The notes below the pieces were generated by a model. That model was not told where the DNA came from, made no database searches, and worked only from the letters and a program-made list of their open reading frames with translations. Of a stretch of 64,000 bases of DNA, positions 46,703 to 54,201 are shown in pieces (positions within the stretch are counted from its first letter, which is position 1; each line of letters starts with the position of its first letter). Both the position numbers and the translations under genes were made by a program. Source of the DNA: CAVTOO01 sp963736355 (GTDB lineage: Bacteria; Pseudomonadota; Alphaproteobacteria; Rhizobiales; Xanthobacteraceae); NCBI GenBank assembly GCA_963736355.1, contig CAVTOO010000004.1, forward strand, positions 310,001 to 374,000, in the 5' to 3' direction.

Positions 46703-46759
46703 CGATCGGCGTTATGTCGGCTGCGTGGTTTCACGAACATTGAATCAGAGCAACACGTC

Positions 46760-47401
46760 ATGACAACCATCGACCTCGATCTCACGACCATGACTCGCGC
46801 TTACGCCAAATGGGCGCCGATTTACGATGCAGTGTGCGGGCCGTTCTTCCGCACCGGCCGTGAGGCCGCTGCCGCTGCCGCGCGGCAAAGCGGGCGCGAC
46901 ATTCTCGAGATTGGCGTCGGCACGGGATTGTCGTTCGACGATTACGGGCCTGAAAACACCGTGACCGGAATCGACGTGTCGGTGGACATGATCGAGAAGG
47001 CGCAGCGTCGCCTCGCAGGCGGCCGCTTCCCGCATGTTGCCGCGGTGCAGGTTATGGATGCTCACGATCTCGAATTCGAAAATGCGTCCTTCGATGTCGT
47101 CGTCGGCCAGTTCGTCATCACGCTGGTTGCCAATCCCGAAGGCGTTCTCGACGAATGCATTCGCGTGTTGCGGCCGGGCGGGACGCTGATCCTCGTCAAT
47201 CATTTGTATTCCGAAATCGGCATTCAGGCGGCGCTTGAGCGCACGCTGGCCAGGCCGGCGCGGCAGATCGGTCTGCGGCCGGATTTCCCCTTCGCCCGTC
47301 TTGAGACATGGGCGGCGGCGCGGGGCGATGTCACCATCACCGAACGGCGCACGCTGAAGCCCCTCGGCTGGTTCACGCTGGTCAGAATTGAGAAGCGGTA
47401 G
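46760..47401 (+). CDS. pmtA: phosphatidylethanolamine N-methyltransferase (PmtA type)
   Basis: 213 residues, soluble SAM methyltransferase. YAKWAPIYDAVCGPFFRTGR start, ILEIGVGTGLSFDDY (motif I), VTGIDVSVDMIEKAQRRL, GQFVITLVANPEGVLDE, VLRPGGTLILVNHLYSE and the C-terminal LKPLGWFTLVRIEKR match the Rhodobacter/Sinorhizobium PmtA group. Converts phosphatidylethanolamine to phosphatidylcholine by three methylations at the membrane face. It is divergent from plcP, whose product is expected to consume phosphatidylcholine. Confidence 0.86.
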   Translation: MTTIDLDLTTMTRAYAKWAPIYDAVCGPFFRTGREAAAAAARQSGRDILEIGVGTGLSFDDYGPENTVTGIDVSVDMIEKAQRRLAGGRFPHVAAVQVMDAHDLEFENASFDVVVGQFVITLVANPEGVLDECIRVLRPGGTLILVNHLYSEIGIQAALERTLARPARQIGLRPDFPFARLETWAAARGDVTITERRTLKPLGWFTLVRIEKR

Positions 47402-47404
47402 GGA

Positions 47405-47447
47405 GCATTTTCCGGAAAAGTGGAAGCCGGTTTTCCGTAGAAAATGC
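47405..47447. repeat. REP-like palindrome between pmtA and olsA
   Basis: GCATTTTCCGGAAAAGTGGA then AGCCGGTTTTCCGTAGAAAATGC; outer arms GCATTTTC/GAAAATGC. It starts 3 bp after the pmtA stop and ends 17 bp before the convergent olsA stop. Confidence 0.8.
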
Positions 47448-47464
47448 GACCAAAGAAAGCACCG

Positions 47465-48277
47465 TTACTGCGCGACGAGATCGAACGTTTCGACGCCCTC
47501 GACACTCTCGCTGGCCTTCGGCGCCAGTTCCTGCGCGCGCACGCGGATGGTCAGGCCGAGATGCGTTGCGACGGCAGTCTGGGCTTTGTGAGCGGCGTCG
47601 CGCCGCGTCAGGCCGTGCGCGGCGAAGGCCGGCAGGAACGTCAGCTCGGTCCGCATGGTTTTAATTCCAAGCAGCGACCATAGCGATTGCATCAGCGACA
47701 TGTCGCCGGTGAAGCTGGCTTCGTGCTGCCGGTTTCCGTCGGCGGCGATGTGACGGATGGCGACCGGCTGAATCCATGTGGCGCGCGCGATCGCAGCGTC
47801 GAACAGGGCCGGGCGGAAGGGTGCCAGCGTCGTGCCGTCCGTGGTGGTGCCTTCAGGGAATACGCAGACCGGCTGCTGGTTGGCGAGACGATCGAAGATC
47901 GCGACATTGGCTGCACGCGTTCCGGCGCGCTTTTCACGGTCGATGAAAACCGTGCCGAGATTTGTCGCGAGTGCGCCGATCACCGGCCAGTCGCGGATGT
48001 CGGACTTGGCGACGAAGCACATGTCGGACGCCGCGAACATCGCGTAGATGTCGAGCCAGGACACATGATTGGCGACATAGAGAACGCGCCGGTCGCCCTC
48101 GACAGGCGTGCCGGCGACGGTCAAATCGGCACGGAGGATCGTGAAGACCTTGCGTGACCATCGCTCGATCTCGGCCCGGCGGCGCGCCTCGCTCCAGCGC
48201 GGCGCCAGCATATTCAGCTTCCAGGCAGCAACGGCGAGATGGGCGGCGACACGCGCCAGCCCGGCGACGCGGTACAT
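47465..48277 (-). CDS. olsA: lyso-ornithine lipid O-acyltransferase
   Basis: 270 residues, PlsC fold. VLYVANHVSWLDIYAMFA holds the HX4D catalytic motif, GTVFIDREKRAGTRAA and VFPEGTTTDGT are motifs II and III of 1-acyl-glycerophosphate acyltransferases. On its own it could be an ordinary PlsC, but its ATG overlaps the olsB TGA (TGATG), and this pair defines ornithine lipid synthesis: OlsA adds the ester-linked fatty acid to lyso-ornithine lipid. Inner-membrane associated through its N-terminal helix. Confidence 0.87.
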   Translation of the reverse strand: MYRVAGLARVAAHLAVAAWKLNMLAPRWSEARRRAEIERWSRKVFTILRADLTVAGTPVEGDRRVLYVANHVSWLDIYAMFAASDMCFVAKSDIRDWPVIGALATNLGTVFIDREKRAGTRAANVAIFDRLANQQPVCVFPEGTTTDGTTLAPFRPALFDAAIARATWIQPVAIRHIAADGNRQHEASFTGDMSLMQSLWSLLGIKTMRTELTFLPAFAAHGLTRRDAAHKAQTAVATHLGLTIRVRAQELAPKASESVEGVETFDLVAQ

Positions 48278-49044
48278 CAGGCGACTTTCGGTAGCGGTTG
48301 CTTCAGGTAACGCGTGTGGCGAAGCTCGATCTGCTCCAGCTGCAGCATCATGAACAGGTCCGCGGTATTGAATTCAGGATCGAAAGCCGGCGCGCCGCAG
48401 ATCACGGCGCCCGAGCGGAGATACCCGCGGATCAACGGCGGCGGCGAGGGATCGCGGCTGGCGTCGAGTCCGGCGAGCGGTAGCGGCCGGCGCGGATTGA
48501 CGCGAAACTCGGGCGCGGAGAGATGATGGCGCGCCGCCTCGGTATAGACGCTTGCGGCGTGGTGTCCGCCATCGTTCAGAGGAATGCTGGCGCATCCGAT
48601 CAGGGTGTCGTGCGGATCGGCAGCGAGAAACTCGCCGAGGCCGGCCCAGAGCAGGGTCACGATCGGACCGCCGCGCGACTCAGGATGCACGCAGGAGCGG
48701 CCCATTTCCAAAATGTTCGGCCGGCGCTCGACGAGGTGGCCCAGGTCGAATTCCTGCTCCGAGTAATAGCCGCCGGCCTGGCGCGCGGCGCGCGCGGTCA
48801 GGAGGCGGTAGGTGCCGACGACGCGGTTGAACAGGCGGTCGCGGACGATGAGATGTTCGCAATGGATGTCGAACTTGTCGATGTCGAGGCCGGGTTCGGG
48901 CGATTGCAGATCCGCTCCAAACTCCTGCGCGAACACCAGCCAGCGAAGTTTTTGTGCTTCCCGAATGTCATCGGCATGACGGGCCAGTGATACTGCATAA
49001 CGCTTGAAGGGGCTGGCGGCGCGGGCGTTTTTGGTATGCAGCAC
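48277..49044 (-). CDS. olsB: L-ornithine N(alpha)-acyltransferase
   Basis: 255 residues, GNAT-related OlsB family. IREAQKLRWLVFAQEFGADL, LIVRDRLFNRVVGTYRLLTA, NILEMGRSCVHPESRGGPIV (the family's hallmark MGRSCVHP) and LIRGYLRSGAVICGAPAFDPEFNTADLFMML are clear. It transfers a 3-hydroxyacyl group from ACP to ornithine, the first step of phosphorus-free ornithine lipid. Start codon is GTG at 49044 with GGGAGA 8-13 bp upstream. Coupled to olsA by TGATG. A Pho-box-like array lies about 45-100 bp upstream. Confidence 0.92.
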   Translation of the reverse strand: MLHTKNARAASPFKRYAVSLARHADDIREAQKLRWLVFAQEFGADLQSPEPGLDIDKFDIHCEHLIVRDRLFNRVVGTYRLLTARAARQAGGYYSEQEFDLGHLVERRPNILEMGRSCVHPESRGGPIVTLLWAGLGEFLAADPHDTLIGCASIPLNDGGHHAASVYTEAARHHLSAPEFRVNPRRPLPLAGLDASRDPSPPPLIRGYLRSGAVICGAPAFDPEFNTADLFMMLQLEQIELRHTRYLKQPLPKVA

Positions 49045-49086
49045 GAAGGATGTCTCCCAACTCGATCAAATCAGCTGTCGGGAATC

Positions 49087-49142
49087 GATTTAGGCTGCTT
49101 CGATGACGGCGCCTTGACACTTGCCGGACTGTTCGATGACAG
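49087..49142 (-). promoter_or_regulatory. candidate double Pho box of the olsBA operon
   Basis: Minus strand, four heptamers at exact 11-bp period: CTGTCAT (49142-49136), CAGTCCG (49131-49125), GTGTCAA (49120-49114), CCGTCAT (49109-49103). Matches to CTGTCAT are 7, 4, 5 and 6 of 7. Ten bases further is TAAATC (49092-49087), a poor -10. The PhoB assignment is inferred from the pattern; olsB is a known PhoB target in Sinorhizobium meliloti. Confidence 0.65.
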
Positions 49143-49250
49143 CCCTGCATCCAGCGCGGTTGACACGGTTCCGCCGATCCAGTGGACTTAGGTCATGCAC
49201 AGATCACGTCGGCGGGCGGTTTCACGCGCGCTGCGACAGGGGACACATTG

Positions 49251-49961
49251 ATGATCGACCTTCTTTATTGGACGACGCCGAACGGCCACAAGATCACGAT
49301 GTTTCTTGAAGAGGCCGGCCTGAAATACAAGATTGTCCCGATCAACATCGGCAAGGGCGAGCAGTTCCAGCCGGATTTCCTGAAGGCCTCTCCCAACAAC
49401 CGCATTCCCGCCATCGTCGATCACGAGCCGCAGGGCGGCGGCGCGCCGATCTCGGTGTTCGAGTCCGGCGCCATTCTCTTTTATCTGGCCGAGAAGAGCG
49501 GCCAGTTCCTGCCGATGGATTTGCGCGGCCGCATGATGGCGATGCAGTGGCTGTTCTGGCAGATGGCAGGACTGGGCCCGATGGCCGGACAGAACGGACA
49601 TTTCAGCCAGTACGCGCCGGAAAAAATTCCCTATGCCGTCGATCGCTACGTCAAGGAAACCAATCGTCTCTACGGCGTGCTCAACAAGCATCTCGCGGAT
49701 CGCGACTACATCGCCGGCATGTACTCCATCGCCGATATGGCCTCTTATCCGTGGATCGTGTCGCATGAGCGTCACGGCCAGAAGCTGGAAGACTTCCCGC
49801 ATCTGAAGCGCTGGTTCGAGGCGATCAAGGCCCGGCCCGCGACGATCCGCGCCTACGCGCTCGCAAAGGAGGTCAATCCGAATTTCGGCCAGCCGACGAT
49901 TCGGACGGACGCGGAGCGCAGCATCCTGTTCGGCCAGACCGCGGCCGTCGTGAAGAGCTGA
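49251..49961 (+). CDS. glutathione S-transferase, YfcG/Nu class
   Basis: 236 residues. Thioredoxin-fold N-domain LLYWTTPNGHKITMFLEEAG, KASPNNRIPAIVD (cis-Pro) and FESGAILFYLAEKSGQFLP; all-helical C-domain with MQWLFWQMAGLGPMAGQ. TPNG in place of a catalytic Ser/Tyr turn and the QMAGLGPM helix match YfcG-like enzymes with disulfide reductase activity. MIDLLYWTT is the start. Followed 10 bp later by a second GST. Confidence 0.88.
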   Translation: MIDLLYWTTPNGHKITMFLEEAGLKYKIVPINIGKGEQFQPDFLKASPNNRIPAIVDHEPQGGGAPISVFESGAILFYLAEKSGQFLPMDLRGRMMAMQWLFWQMAGLGPMAGQNGHFSQYAPEKIPYAVDRYVKETNRLYGVLNKHLADRDYIAGMYSIADMASYPWIVSHERHGQKLEDFPHLKRWFEAIKARPATIRAYALAKEVNPNFGQPTIRTDAERSILFGQTAAVVKS

Positions 49962-49971
49962 GCTTACGCCG

Positions 49972-50667
49972 ATGCGCAGAATGTACGATCTCGCCGGTGC
50001 CGATGCCGCGCGGCGGTTCAGTCCCTATTGCTGGCGCACGAAGTTGGCGCTCGCGCACAAGGGGCTCGATGTCGAGACCATCCCGTGGCGCTTCACGGAA
50101 CGCAACGTGCTGGCGTTCTCCGGCTCGGAGCGGGTGCCGGTGATGATCGACGGCGAGACGGTGGTGTTCAATTCCTGGACCATCGCCAACTATCTGGAAG
50201 ACACCTATGCCGACACGCCGTCGCTGTTCGGAGGTGAGACCGGCCGCGCCACGGCGCACTTCGTCAATTCATGGTGCGATCTCACGCTGGGCGCACCGAT
50301 GAGCCGCATTCTTCTTGCGGACATTCTCGAACGGATCGCGGAGAAGGACCGCGACTACTTTCGTAGCTCGCGCGAGAAGCGCTTCGGCATGACCTTCGAT
50401 GAAATCGTCAGCAATCCACCCGCGAGGATCGCCGCGTTTCGTCAGGTGCTCGAGCCGGTGCGGCTGACGCTGCGCACGCAGCCCTATCTCAGTGGCGCCA
50501 CGCCGCTCTATCCCGACTACATTCTGTTCGGGCACTTCATGTGGGCGCGCTGCACCAGTCCGGCCGCGCTGCTTGAGCCGGACGACCCGGTCTACCAGTG
50601 GCGCGAACGCATGCTCGACGCGCTCGGCGGAATGGGCCGCAAGGCCTATGGCGCCTATGCCGCATGA
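49972..50667 (+). CDS. glutathione S-transferase, beta-etherase-like
   Basis: 231 residues. MYDLAGADAARRFSPYCWRTKLALAHKGLDVETIPWRF (landmarks: RRFSPYCWR, HKGLDVE) and VPVMIDGETVVFNSWTIANYLE resemble the LigE/LigF-like group, with the catalytic Ser/Cys region at SPYCW. The natural substrate is unknown; lignin etherase activity cannot be assumed. MRRMYD or MYDLAG (9 bases later) are possible starts. Probably in an operon with the preceding GST. Confidence 0.85.
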   Translation: MRRMYDLAGADAARRFSPYCWRTKLALAHKGLDVETIPWRFTERNVLAFSGSERVPVMIDGETVVFNSWTIANYLEDTYADTPSLFGGETGRATAHFVNSWCDLTLGAPMSRILLADILERIAEKDRDYFRSSREKRFGMTFDEIVSNPPARIAAFRQVLEPVRLTLRTQPYLSGATPLYPDYILFGHFMWARCTSPAALLEPDDPVYQWRERMLDALGGMGRKAYGAYAA

Positions 50668-50742
50668 CGAATTCTGTTTGCGACAGAAGTCCTCGCCGTC
50701 TTCGTCATTGCGCCGTCATGCTGTCGCGTGCAGAAGGCGATC

Positions 50743-51012
50743 ATGATCCTGCCTGAGAATTTTCCCGTGATCTGGCTCGGCGCTATCGCCGCCACATTGA
50801 CGACGCTGTGCTGGGTGCCGCAGGCCTTGAAGCTCGTGCGCGAGCGCGAGACGCGCGCCATCTCGTTGCCGACCAACGTGTTGCTTTTGACGGGAATCTT
50901 GTTCTGGCTGGCTTATGGGATTGCCATCGGCGACTGGCCGCTGATCGTGGCCAATTTCGTATCGATGATGCTGACCGCGATCATCGTCGCGATGAAGCTG
51001 CGTCACGGCTAA
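50743..51012 (+). CDS. SemiSWEET-type transporter
   Basis: 89 residues, three membrane helices, one PQ-loop: WVPQALKLVRERETRAISLP. Such half-transporters dimerise to move sugars. AGAAGG lies 5-10 bp before ATG 50743; a GTG 15 bases upstream is an alternative. It ends 9 bp from the convergent chromate transporter. Confidence 0.88.
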   Translation: MILPENFPVIWLGAIAATLTTLCWVPQALKLVRERETRAISLPTNVLLLTGILFWLAYGIAIGDWPLIVANFVSMMLTAIIVAMKLRHG

Positions 51013-51021
51013 GGCGTTGTC

Positions 51022-51555
51022 CTAGTGCAGCAGTTGCGAAATGCCGGCGAACAAAGCCGCATTGCCCATGATCAGCCACAGCGGGCTGATCGTCGTCCAC
51101 AGCGCCAGCACACAGGTGCTTCCTGCCAGAAGCCAGGCGAGCCATCCGCCCTCGGCTTCTTTCAGCAGCGCCAGCGAACTTGCAAGGATCAGGCCGGCGG
51201 CGAGAGGCCCTAGTCCGCGCTCGACGGCGATCTGCCAGGCTGCGCCGCGAAACCGCGTCCACACATTGATGAAGCTGTAAATCAGAAGTGACGACGGCAG
51301 GAAGATGGCGATGGACGCGGCAATCGCGCCGAGCCATCCGGACATCTTCCAGCCGATCAGCGTCACCAGCAAGCTATTGGGGCCGGGTGCCAGTCGCGCG
51401 ATCGCATAGGAATCCAGAAATTCCTTTTGCGTCAGCCAGCCATTGCCGACCACGAGCGTCTGCATCTCGGCAAGCACGCTCTGTCCTCCGCCGACGCTCA
51501 TCAGCGACAGCGGCGCGAACACCAGAAGCAGGTTGCCGAGGTTAGGTTCGCGCAT
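51022..51555 (-). CDS. chromate transporter, C-terminal-type subunit (short-chain CHR)
   Basis: 177 residues, half-size ChrA. NLLLVFAPLSLMSVGGGQSV, AIARLAPGPNSLLVTLIGWKM (APGPN signature) and several membrane helices. Works with the other half encoded just upstream; the genes overlap by 14 bases. Proton-coupled chromate efflux is the family role, but many such pairs in soil bacteria are of unknown substrate. Confidence 0.87.
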   Translation of the reverse strand: MREPNLGNLLLVFAPLSLMSVGGGQSVLAEMQTLVVGNGWLTQKEFLDSYAIARLAPGPNSLLVTLIGWKMSGWLGAIAASIAIFLPSSLLIYSFINVWTRFRGAAWQIAVERGLGPLAAGLILASSLALLKEAEGGWLAWLLAGSTCVLALWTTISPLWLIMGNAALFAGISQLLH

Positions 51556-52108
51556 CGCGCTTCACCTTCCAGTAGGCGAGCCCGATGCTGATCGGCGCCA
51601 GCACAACGAGCACGATCACTGTCGAGAGCTTGAACACGAAGATTCCGGCAAAGGCCGCGATCAGCACCAGTGCCGATGTGACATCGCGGGCGCGTCGGCG
51701 CGCGGCGAACAGTCCGATCGACAGCGCAAGGCCGAATCCGGATGCGGCGACACCGGCGAGTGCCAGATGCGTCAGTTCGTAGCCGGACAATTGCGCGACG
51801 ATCTGGCTGAACACGATGATGAAGACCGCCGAGGGCAGCAGCATTCCCGCAGTGGCCGCGAGCGCGCCCAGCGAGCCGCGCAATTCGTAGCCGATCCAGA
51901 TCGACAGATTGACGATGTTGACGCCAGGCAATGCCTGCGACATCGACAGCCCAAGCAGGAAACTGTCCTCGCTCAGCCAGCGTTTGCGGGTGACGAAATG
52001 GAGTCGCATCCACGCGCTCAACCCGCCGCCGAAACTTGTCAGGCCGACATAGGCAAAGGAGCAGGCGAGCTGAAGCAGAGAAGGTGGTGGAGCGAGTGGC
52101 GCGGACAC
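51542..52108 (-). CDS. chromate transporter, N-terminal-type subunit (short-chain CHR)
   Basis: 188 residues. LACSFAYVGLTSFGGGLSAWMRLHFV, WLSEDSFLLGLSMSQALPGVNIVNLSIWIGY (the ALPGVN signature) and four to five membrane helices. It overlaps the following half-gene and starts 4 bp after the stop of a cysteine-rich protein gene, so the three form one unit. Confidence 0.87.
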   Translation of the reverse strand: MSAPLAPPPSLLQLACSFAYVGLTSFGGGLSAWMRLHFVTRKRWLSEDSFLLGLSMSQALPGVNIVNLSIWIGYELRGSLGALAATAGMLLPSAVFIIVFSQIVAQLSGYELTHLALAGVAASGFGLALSIGLFAARRRARDVTSALVLIAAFAGIFVFKLSTVIVLVVLAPISIGLAYWKVKRDART

Positions 52109-52112
52109 GCTG

Positions 52113-52298
52113 TTAAACTACGGGCCGCTCCTGCCGCAGGCAATCCGGGCAAAGGCAATCCTGCCCTGCCTCGGCCGGCACGGGCAGCCTGACCGGCTCG
52201 GCTGCGCACCAGCATTCGCCGGACAGGCTGCAGGAAAATTCGGTGCCGCATCGCTCGCAGGTTAGGCGGCGGGGCTGTGTTGGTATGGCGGGTTCCAT
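52113..52298 (-). CDS. cysteine-rich CWC family protein
   Basis: 61 residues with eight Cys: CERCGTEFSC, GECWC and DCLCPDCLRQ, a probable zinc-binding fold. The CWC family is uncharacterised. First gene of the chromate transporter unit. A hairpin with a T8 tract lies 36-77 bp upstream of the start. Confidence 0.82.
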   Translation of the reverse strand: MEPAIPTQPRRLTCERCGTEFSCSLSGECWCAAEPVRLPVPAEAGQDCLCPDCLRQERPVV

Positions 52299-52334
52299 GC
52301 GCCGAACATGGCCGTTTGCAGCAGCCTTCGCAGC

Positions 52335-52375
52335 AAAAAAAACGGCCCCGGTCAGGCGGGCTGCTGACGGGGCCG
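52335..52375 (-). terminator. orphan terminator upstream of the CWC-chr operon
   Basis: Minus strand: stem CGGCCCC-GTCAG / CTGAC-C-GGGGCCG (52375-52364 with 52355-52343) with an 8-base loop, then TTTTTTTT (52342-52335). No minus-strand gene ends upstream, so it is either a leader attenuator or the end of a small RNA. Confidence 0.75.
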
Positions 52376-52564
52376 CAGATGCACGATCCTGAACGGGGGT
52401 AGAGGATCGGCACGGCGGAGGCTAGTGAGACCCGATGACACGAAAGTGACGACTGGATTTCTCCACAGGCGCGGAAGTCCGGTGTCGTCGGCCGTTGTCG
52501 TCACAGATCAATTTTCCCTGCAAAGTCAGGCGAATCACATGCCGGAATGCCTCAAGGACGAATC

Positions 52565-52918
52565 ATGACAAATTTGCTGCCGCCCGCGATTCTGCCGATC
52601 GTGCTTCTCGTTCTGTCGAACGTGTTCATGACATTCGCTTGGTACGGCCATCTCAAATACAAAACCGCGCCGCTCATGCTTGTCATTCTCGCGAGCTGGG
52701 GGATCGCCTTTATCGAATATTGTTTCGCGGTGCCCGCCAATCGCTGGGGCAGCGATGTCTATTCGGCGGCGCAGCTCAAGACGATCCAGGAAGTCGTCAC
52801 GCTGATCGTGTTCGCCGGATTCTCAGTAATGTATCTCAAGGAACCGCTGCAATGGAATCATGCGGTCGGCTTCGCGTTTATCGCGGCCGGCGCCTATTTC
52901 ATTTTTCATAAGTGGTGA
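52565..52918 (+). CDS. DMT/DUF486 family membrane protein
   Basis: 117 residues, four membrane helices. ILPIVLLVLSNVFMTFAWYGHLK and SWGIAFIEYCFAVPANRWG, LKTIQEVVTLIVFAGFSVMYL match DUF486. MTNLLPPAIL is the start (upstream MPQGRI rejected: AAGGACGA lies 6-13 bp before MTNL). Function unknown. Confidence 0.87.
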   Translation: MTNLLPPAILPIVLLVLSNVFMTFAWYGHLKYKTAPLMLVILASWGIAFIEYCFAVPANRWGSDVYSAAQLKTIQEVVTLIVFAGFSVMYLKEPLQWNHAVGFAFIAAGAYFIFHKW

Positions 52919-52932
52919 GCGCCTTCTTCTTT

Positions 52933-53036
52933 ACCTCTCCCTGAAAGGGAGAGGTCGCCTTGCGAAGCAAGGCGGGTGAGGGTCCGCCGCAAGAGTGACC
53001 CCCACCCCGACCCTCCCCCTTTCACGGGGAGGGAGT
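52933..53036. repeat. CTCTCCC palindromic repeat, copy 2
   Basis: ACCTCTCCCTGAAAGGGAGA to CCCTCCCCCTTTCACGGGGAGGG, with inner GCCTTGC/GCAAGGC hairpin. The core is different from copy 1 at 17834 but covarying, while the flanking CCCCCACCCCGACCCTCCCC is kept. Confidence 0.85.
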
Positions 53037-53040
53037 TTAT

Positions 53041-54201
53041 TCACTTCCCCGGCCGTACGCGCAGCAGGCGTCCTTGCGCGTTGTCGGTCAGAAGCCAGAT
53101 CGTGCCATCGGGGCTGATGCGCACATCGCGAATGCGCTCGTTGAGATCCTGCAATAATCGTTCTTCGCCGGTGACGCGTTCGCCGTCGACGGTGAGGCGC
53201 ACTAGCATCTTTCCGGCGAGCGCACCGACAAACAAATGGCCGCGCCATGCGGGAAACAGATCGCCGGTCATGAAGGCCGCGCCCGATGGCGCGATGGAGG
53301 GGACCCAGTATTTGACCGGCTGCTCCATGCCGTCCTTCTGCGTGCTCTCATGGATGCGGCTGCCATTGTAGTCGATGCCGTAGCCGATCACCGGCCAGCC
53401 ATAGTTTTTGCCTTTGCTGACGACATTGACCTCGTCGCCGCCGCGCGGGCCATGCTCGATCTCCCACAGCGCACCCGTTGTCGGATGCAGCACGAGGCCT
53501 TGAATGTTGCGGTGACCGTAGCTCCAGATCTCCTCGCGCGCGTTGGCGCGATTGGTGAACGGATTATCGGCCGCCACTTTACCGCCGGGTCCGATGCGGA
53601 TCAGCTTGCCGATGTGATTGCCGAGGTTCTGCGCTTCGTTGCGCGCGGTGAAGTGGTCGCCAAGACCGACGAAGAGATTGCCATCATTGGCTTGCGCCAT
53701 GCGGCAGCCGAAATGGTTTCCCGAGGAGAGCGGGCCTTCCTGATGAAAGATGGCGCCGACCTGCTCGAGCCGCATCGGCTCGGCATCGGAAAGCCGGGCG
53801 CGCGCGACCGTTGTGCGGCCGCCGCCATCGACATTCTCGGCGTAGCAGAAAAAGATCGTCCGGTTCTGCGCGAAGTTGCGATCGGCCAGGACATCGAGCA
53901 ATCCGCCCTGTCGTTGAGCCCACACCTGCGGCACGCCGGCGATTGGTCGGGAGACCTGTCCGTCGCGAGCGACGATGCGCATGTTGCCGCCGCGTTCGGT
54001 CACGAGCATGCGGCCCTCGGGCAGGAACGCGAGTGACCACGGATTGACCAGACCGCTGGCAAATGTCTCCACCTGCAGCGGGCCGGCGGTGGAGGTAAAG
54101 GTCTGCGCGCTCGCGGTGGAGGCGAGAGATCCCGCGAGGCCAAGGCCAACAAACAGGCCGATGAAAGCACTGCGACCAGTCATCAAGACTCTCCGTGTCA
54201 T
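53041..54201 (-). CDS. PQQ-dependent sugar dehydrogenase (Asd/YliI type)
   Basis: 386 residues, signal peptide ending TASAQ, then a six-blade propeller. LVNPWSLAFLPEGRMLVTER, SSGNHFGCRMAQ, YGHRNIQGLVLHP, EHGPRGGDEVN and APSGAAFMTGD are the family signatures (His/Arg/Asp at the PQQ site). Soluble periplasmic aldose dehydrogenase. Whether the host makes PQQ is not visible. Overlaps the preceding GST gene by ATGA. Confidence 0.88.
   Translation of the reverse strand: MTRRVLMTGRSAFIGLFVGLGLAGSLASTASAQTFTSTAGPLQVETFASGLVNPWSLAFLPEGRMLVTERGGNMRIVARDGQVSRPIAGVPQVWAQRQGGLLDVLADRNFAQNRTIFFCYAENVDGGGRTTVARARLSDAEPMRLEQVGAIFHQEGPLSSGNHFGCRMAQANDGNLFVGLGDHFTARNEAQNLGNHIGKLIRIGPGGKVAADNPFTNRANAREEIWSYGHRNIQGLVLHPTTGALWEIEHGPRGGDEVNVVSKGKNYGWPVIGYGIDYNGSRIHESTQKDGMEQPVKYWVPSIAPSGAAFMTGDLFPAWRGHLFVGALAGKMLVRLTVDGERVTGEERLLQDLNERIRDVRISPDGTIWLLTDNAQGRLLRVRPGK

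Noticed and set aside
49142..49190. A further GTGTCAA heptamer upstream of the olsB array as fifth Pho unit
   Set aside because: It is two bases out of the 11-bp register.
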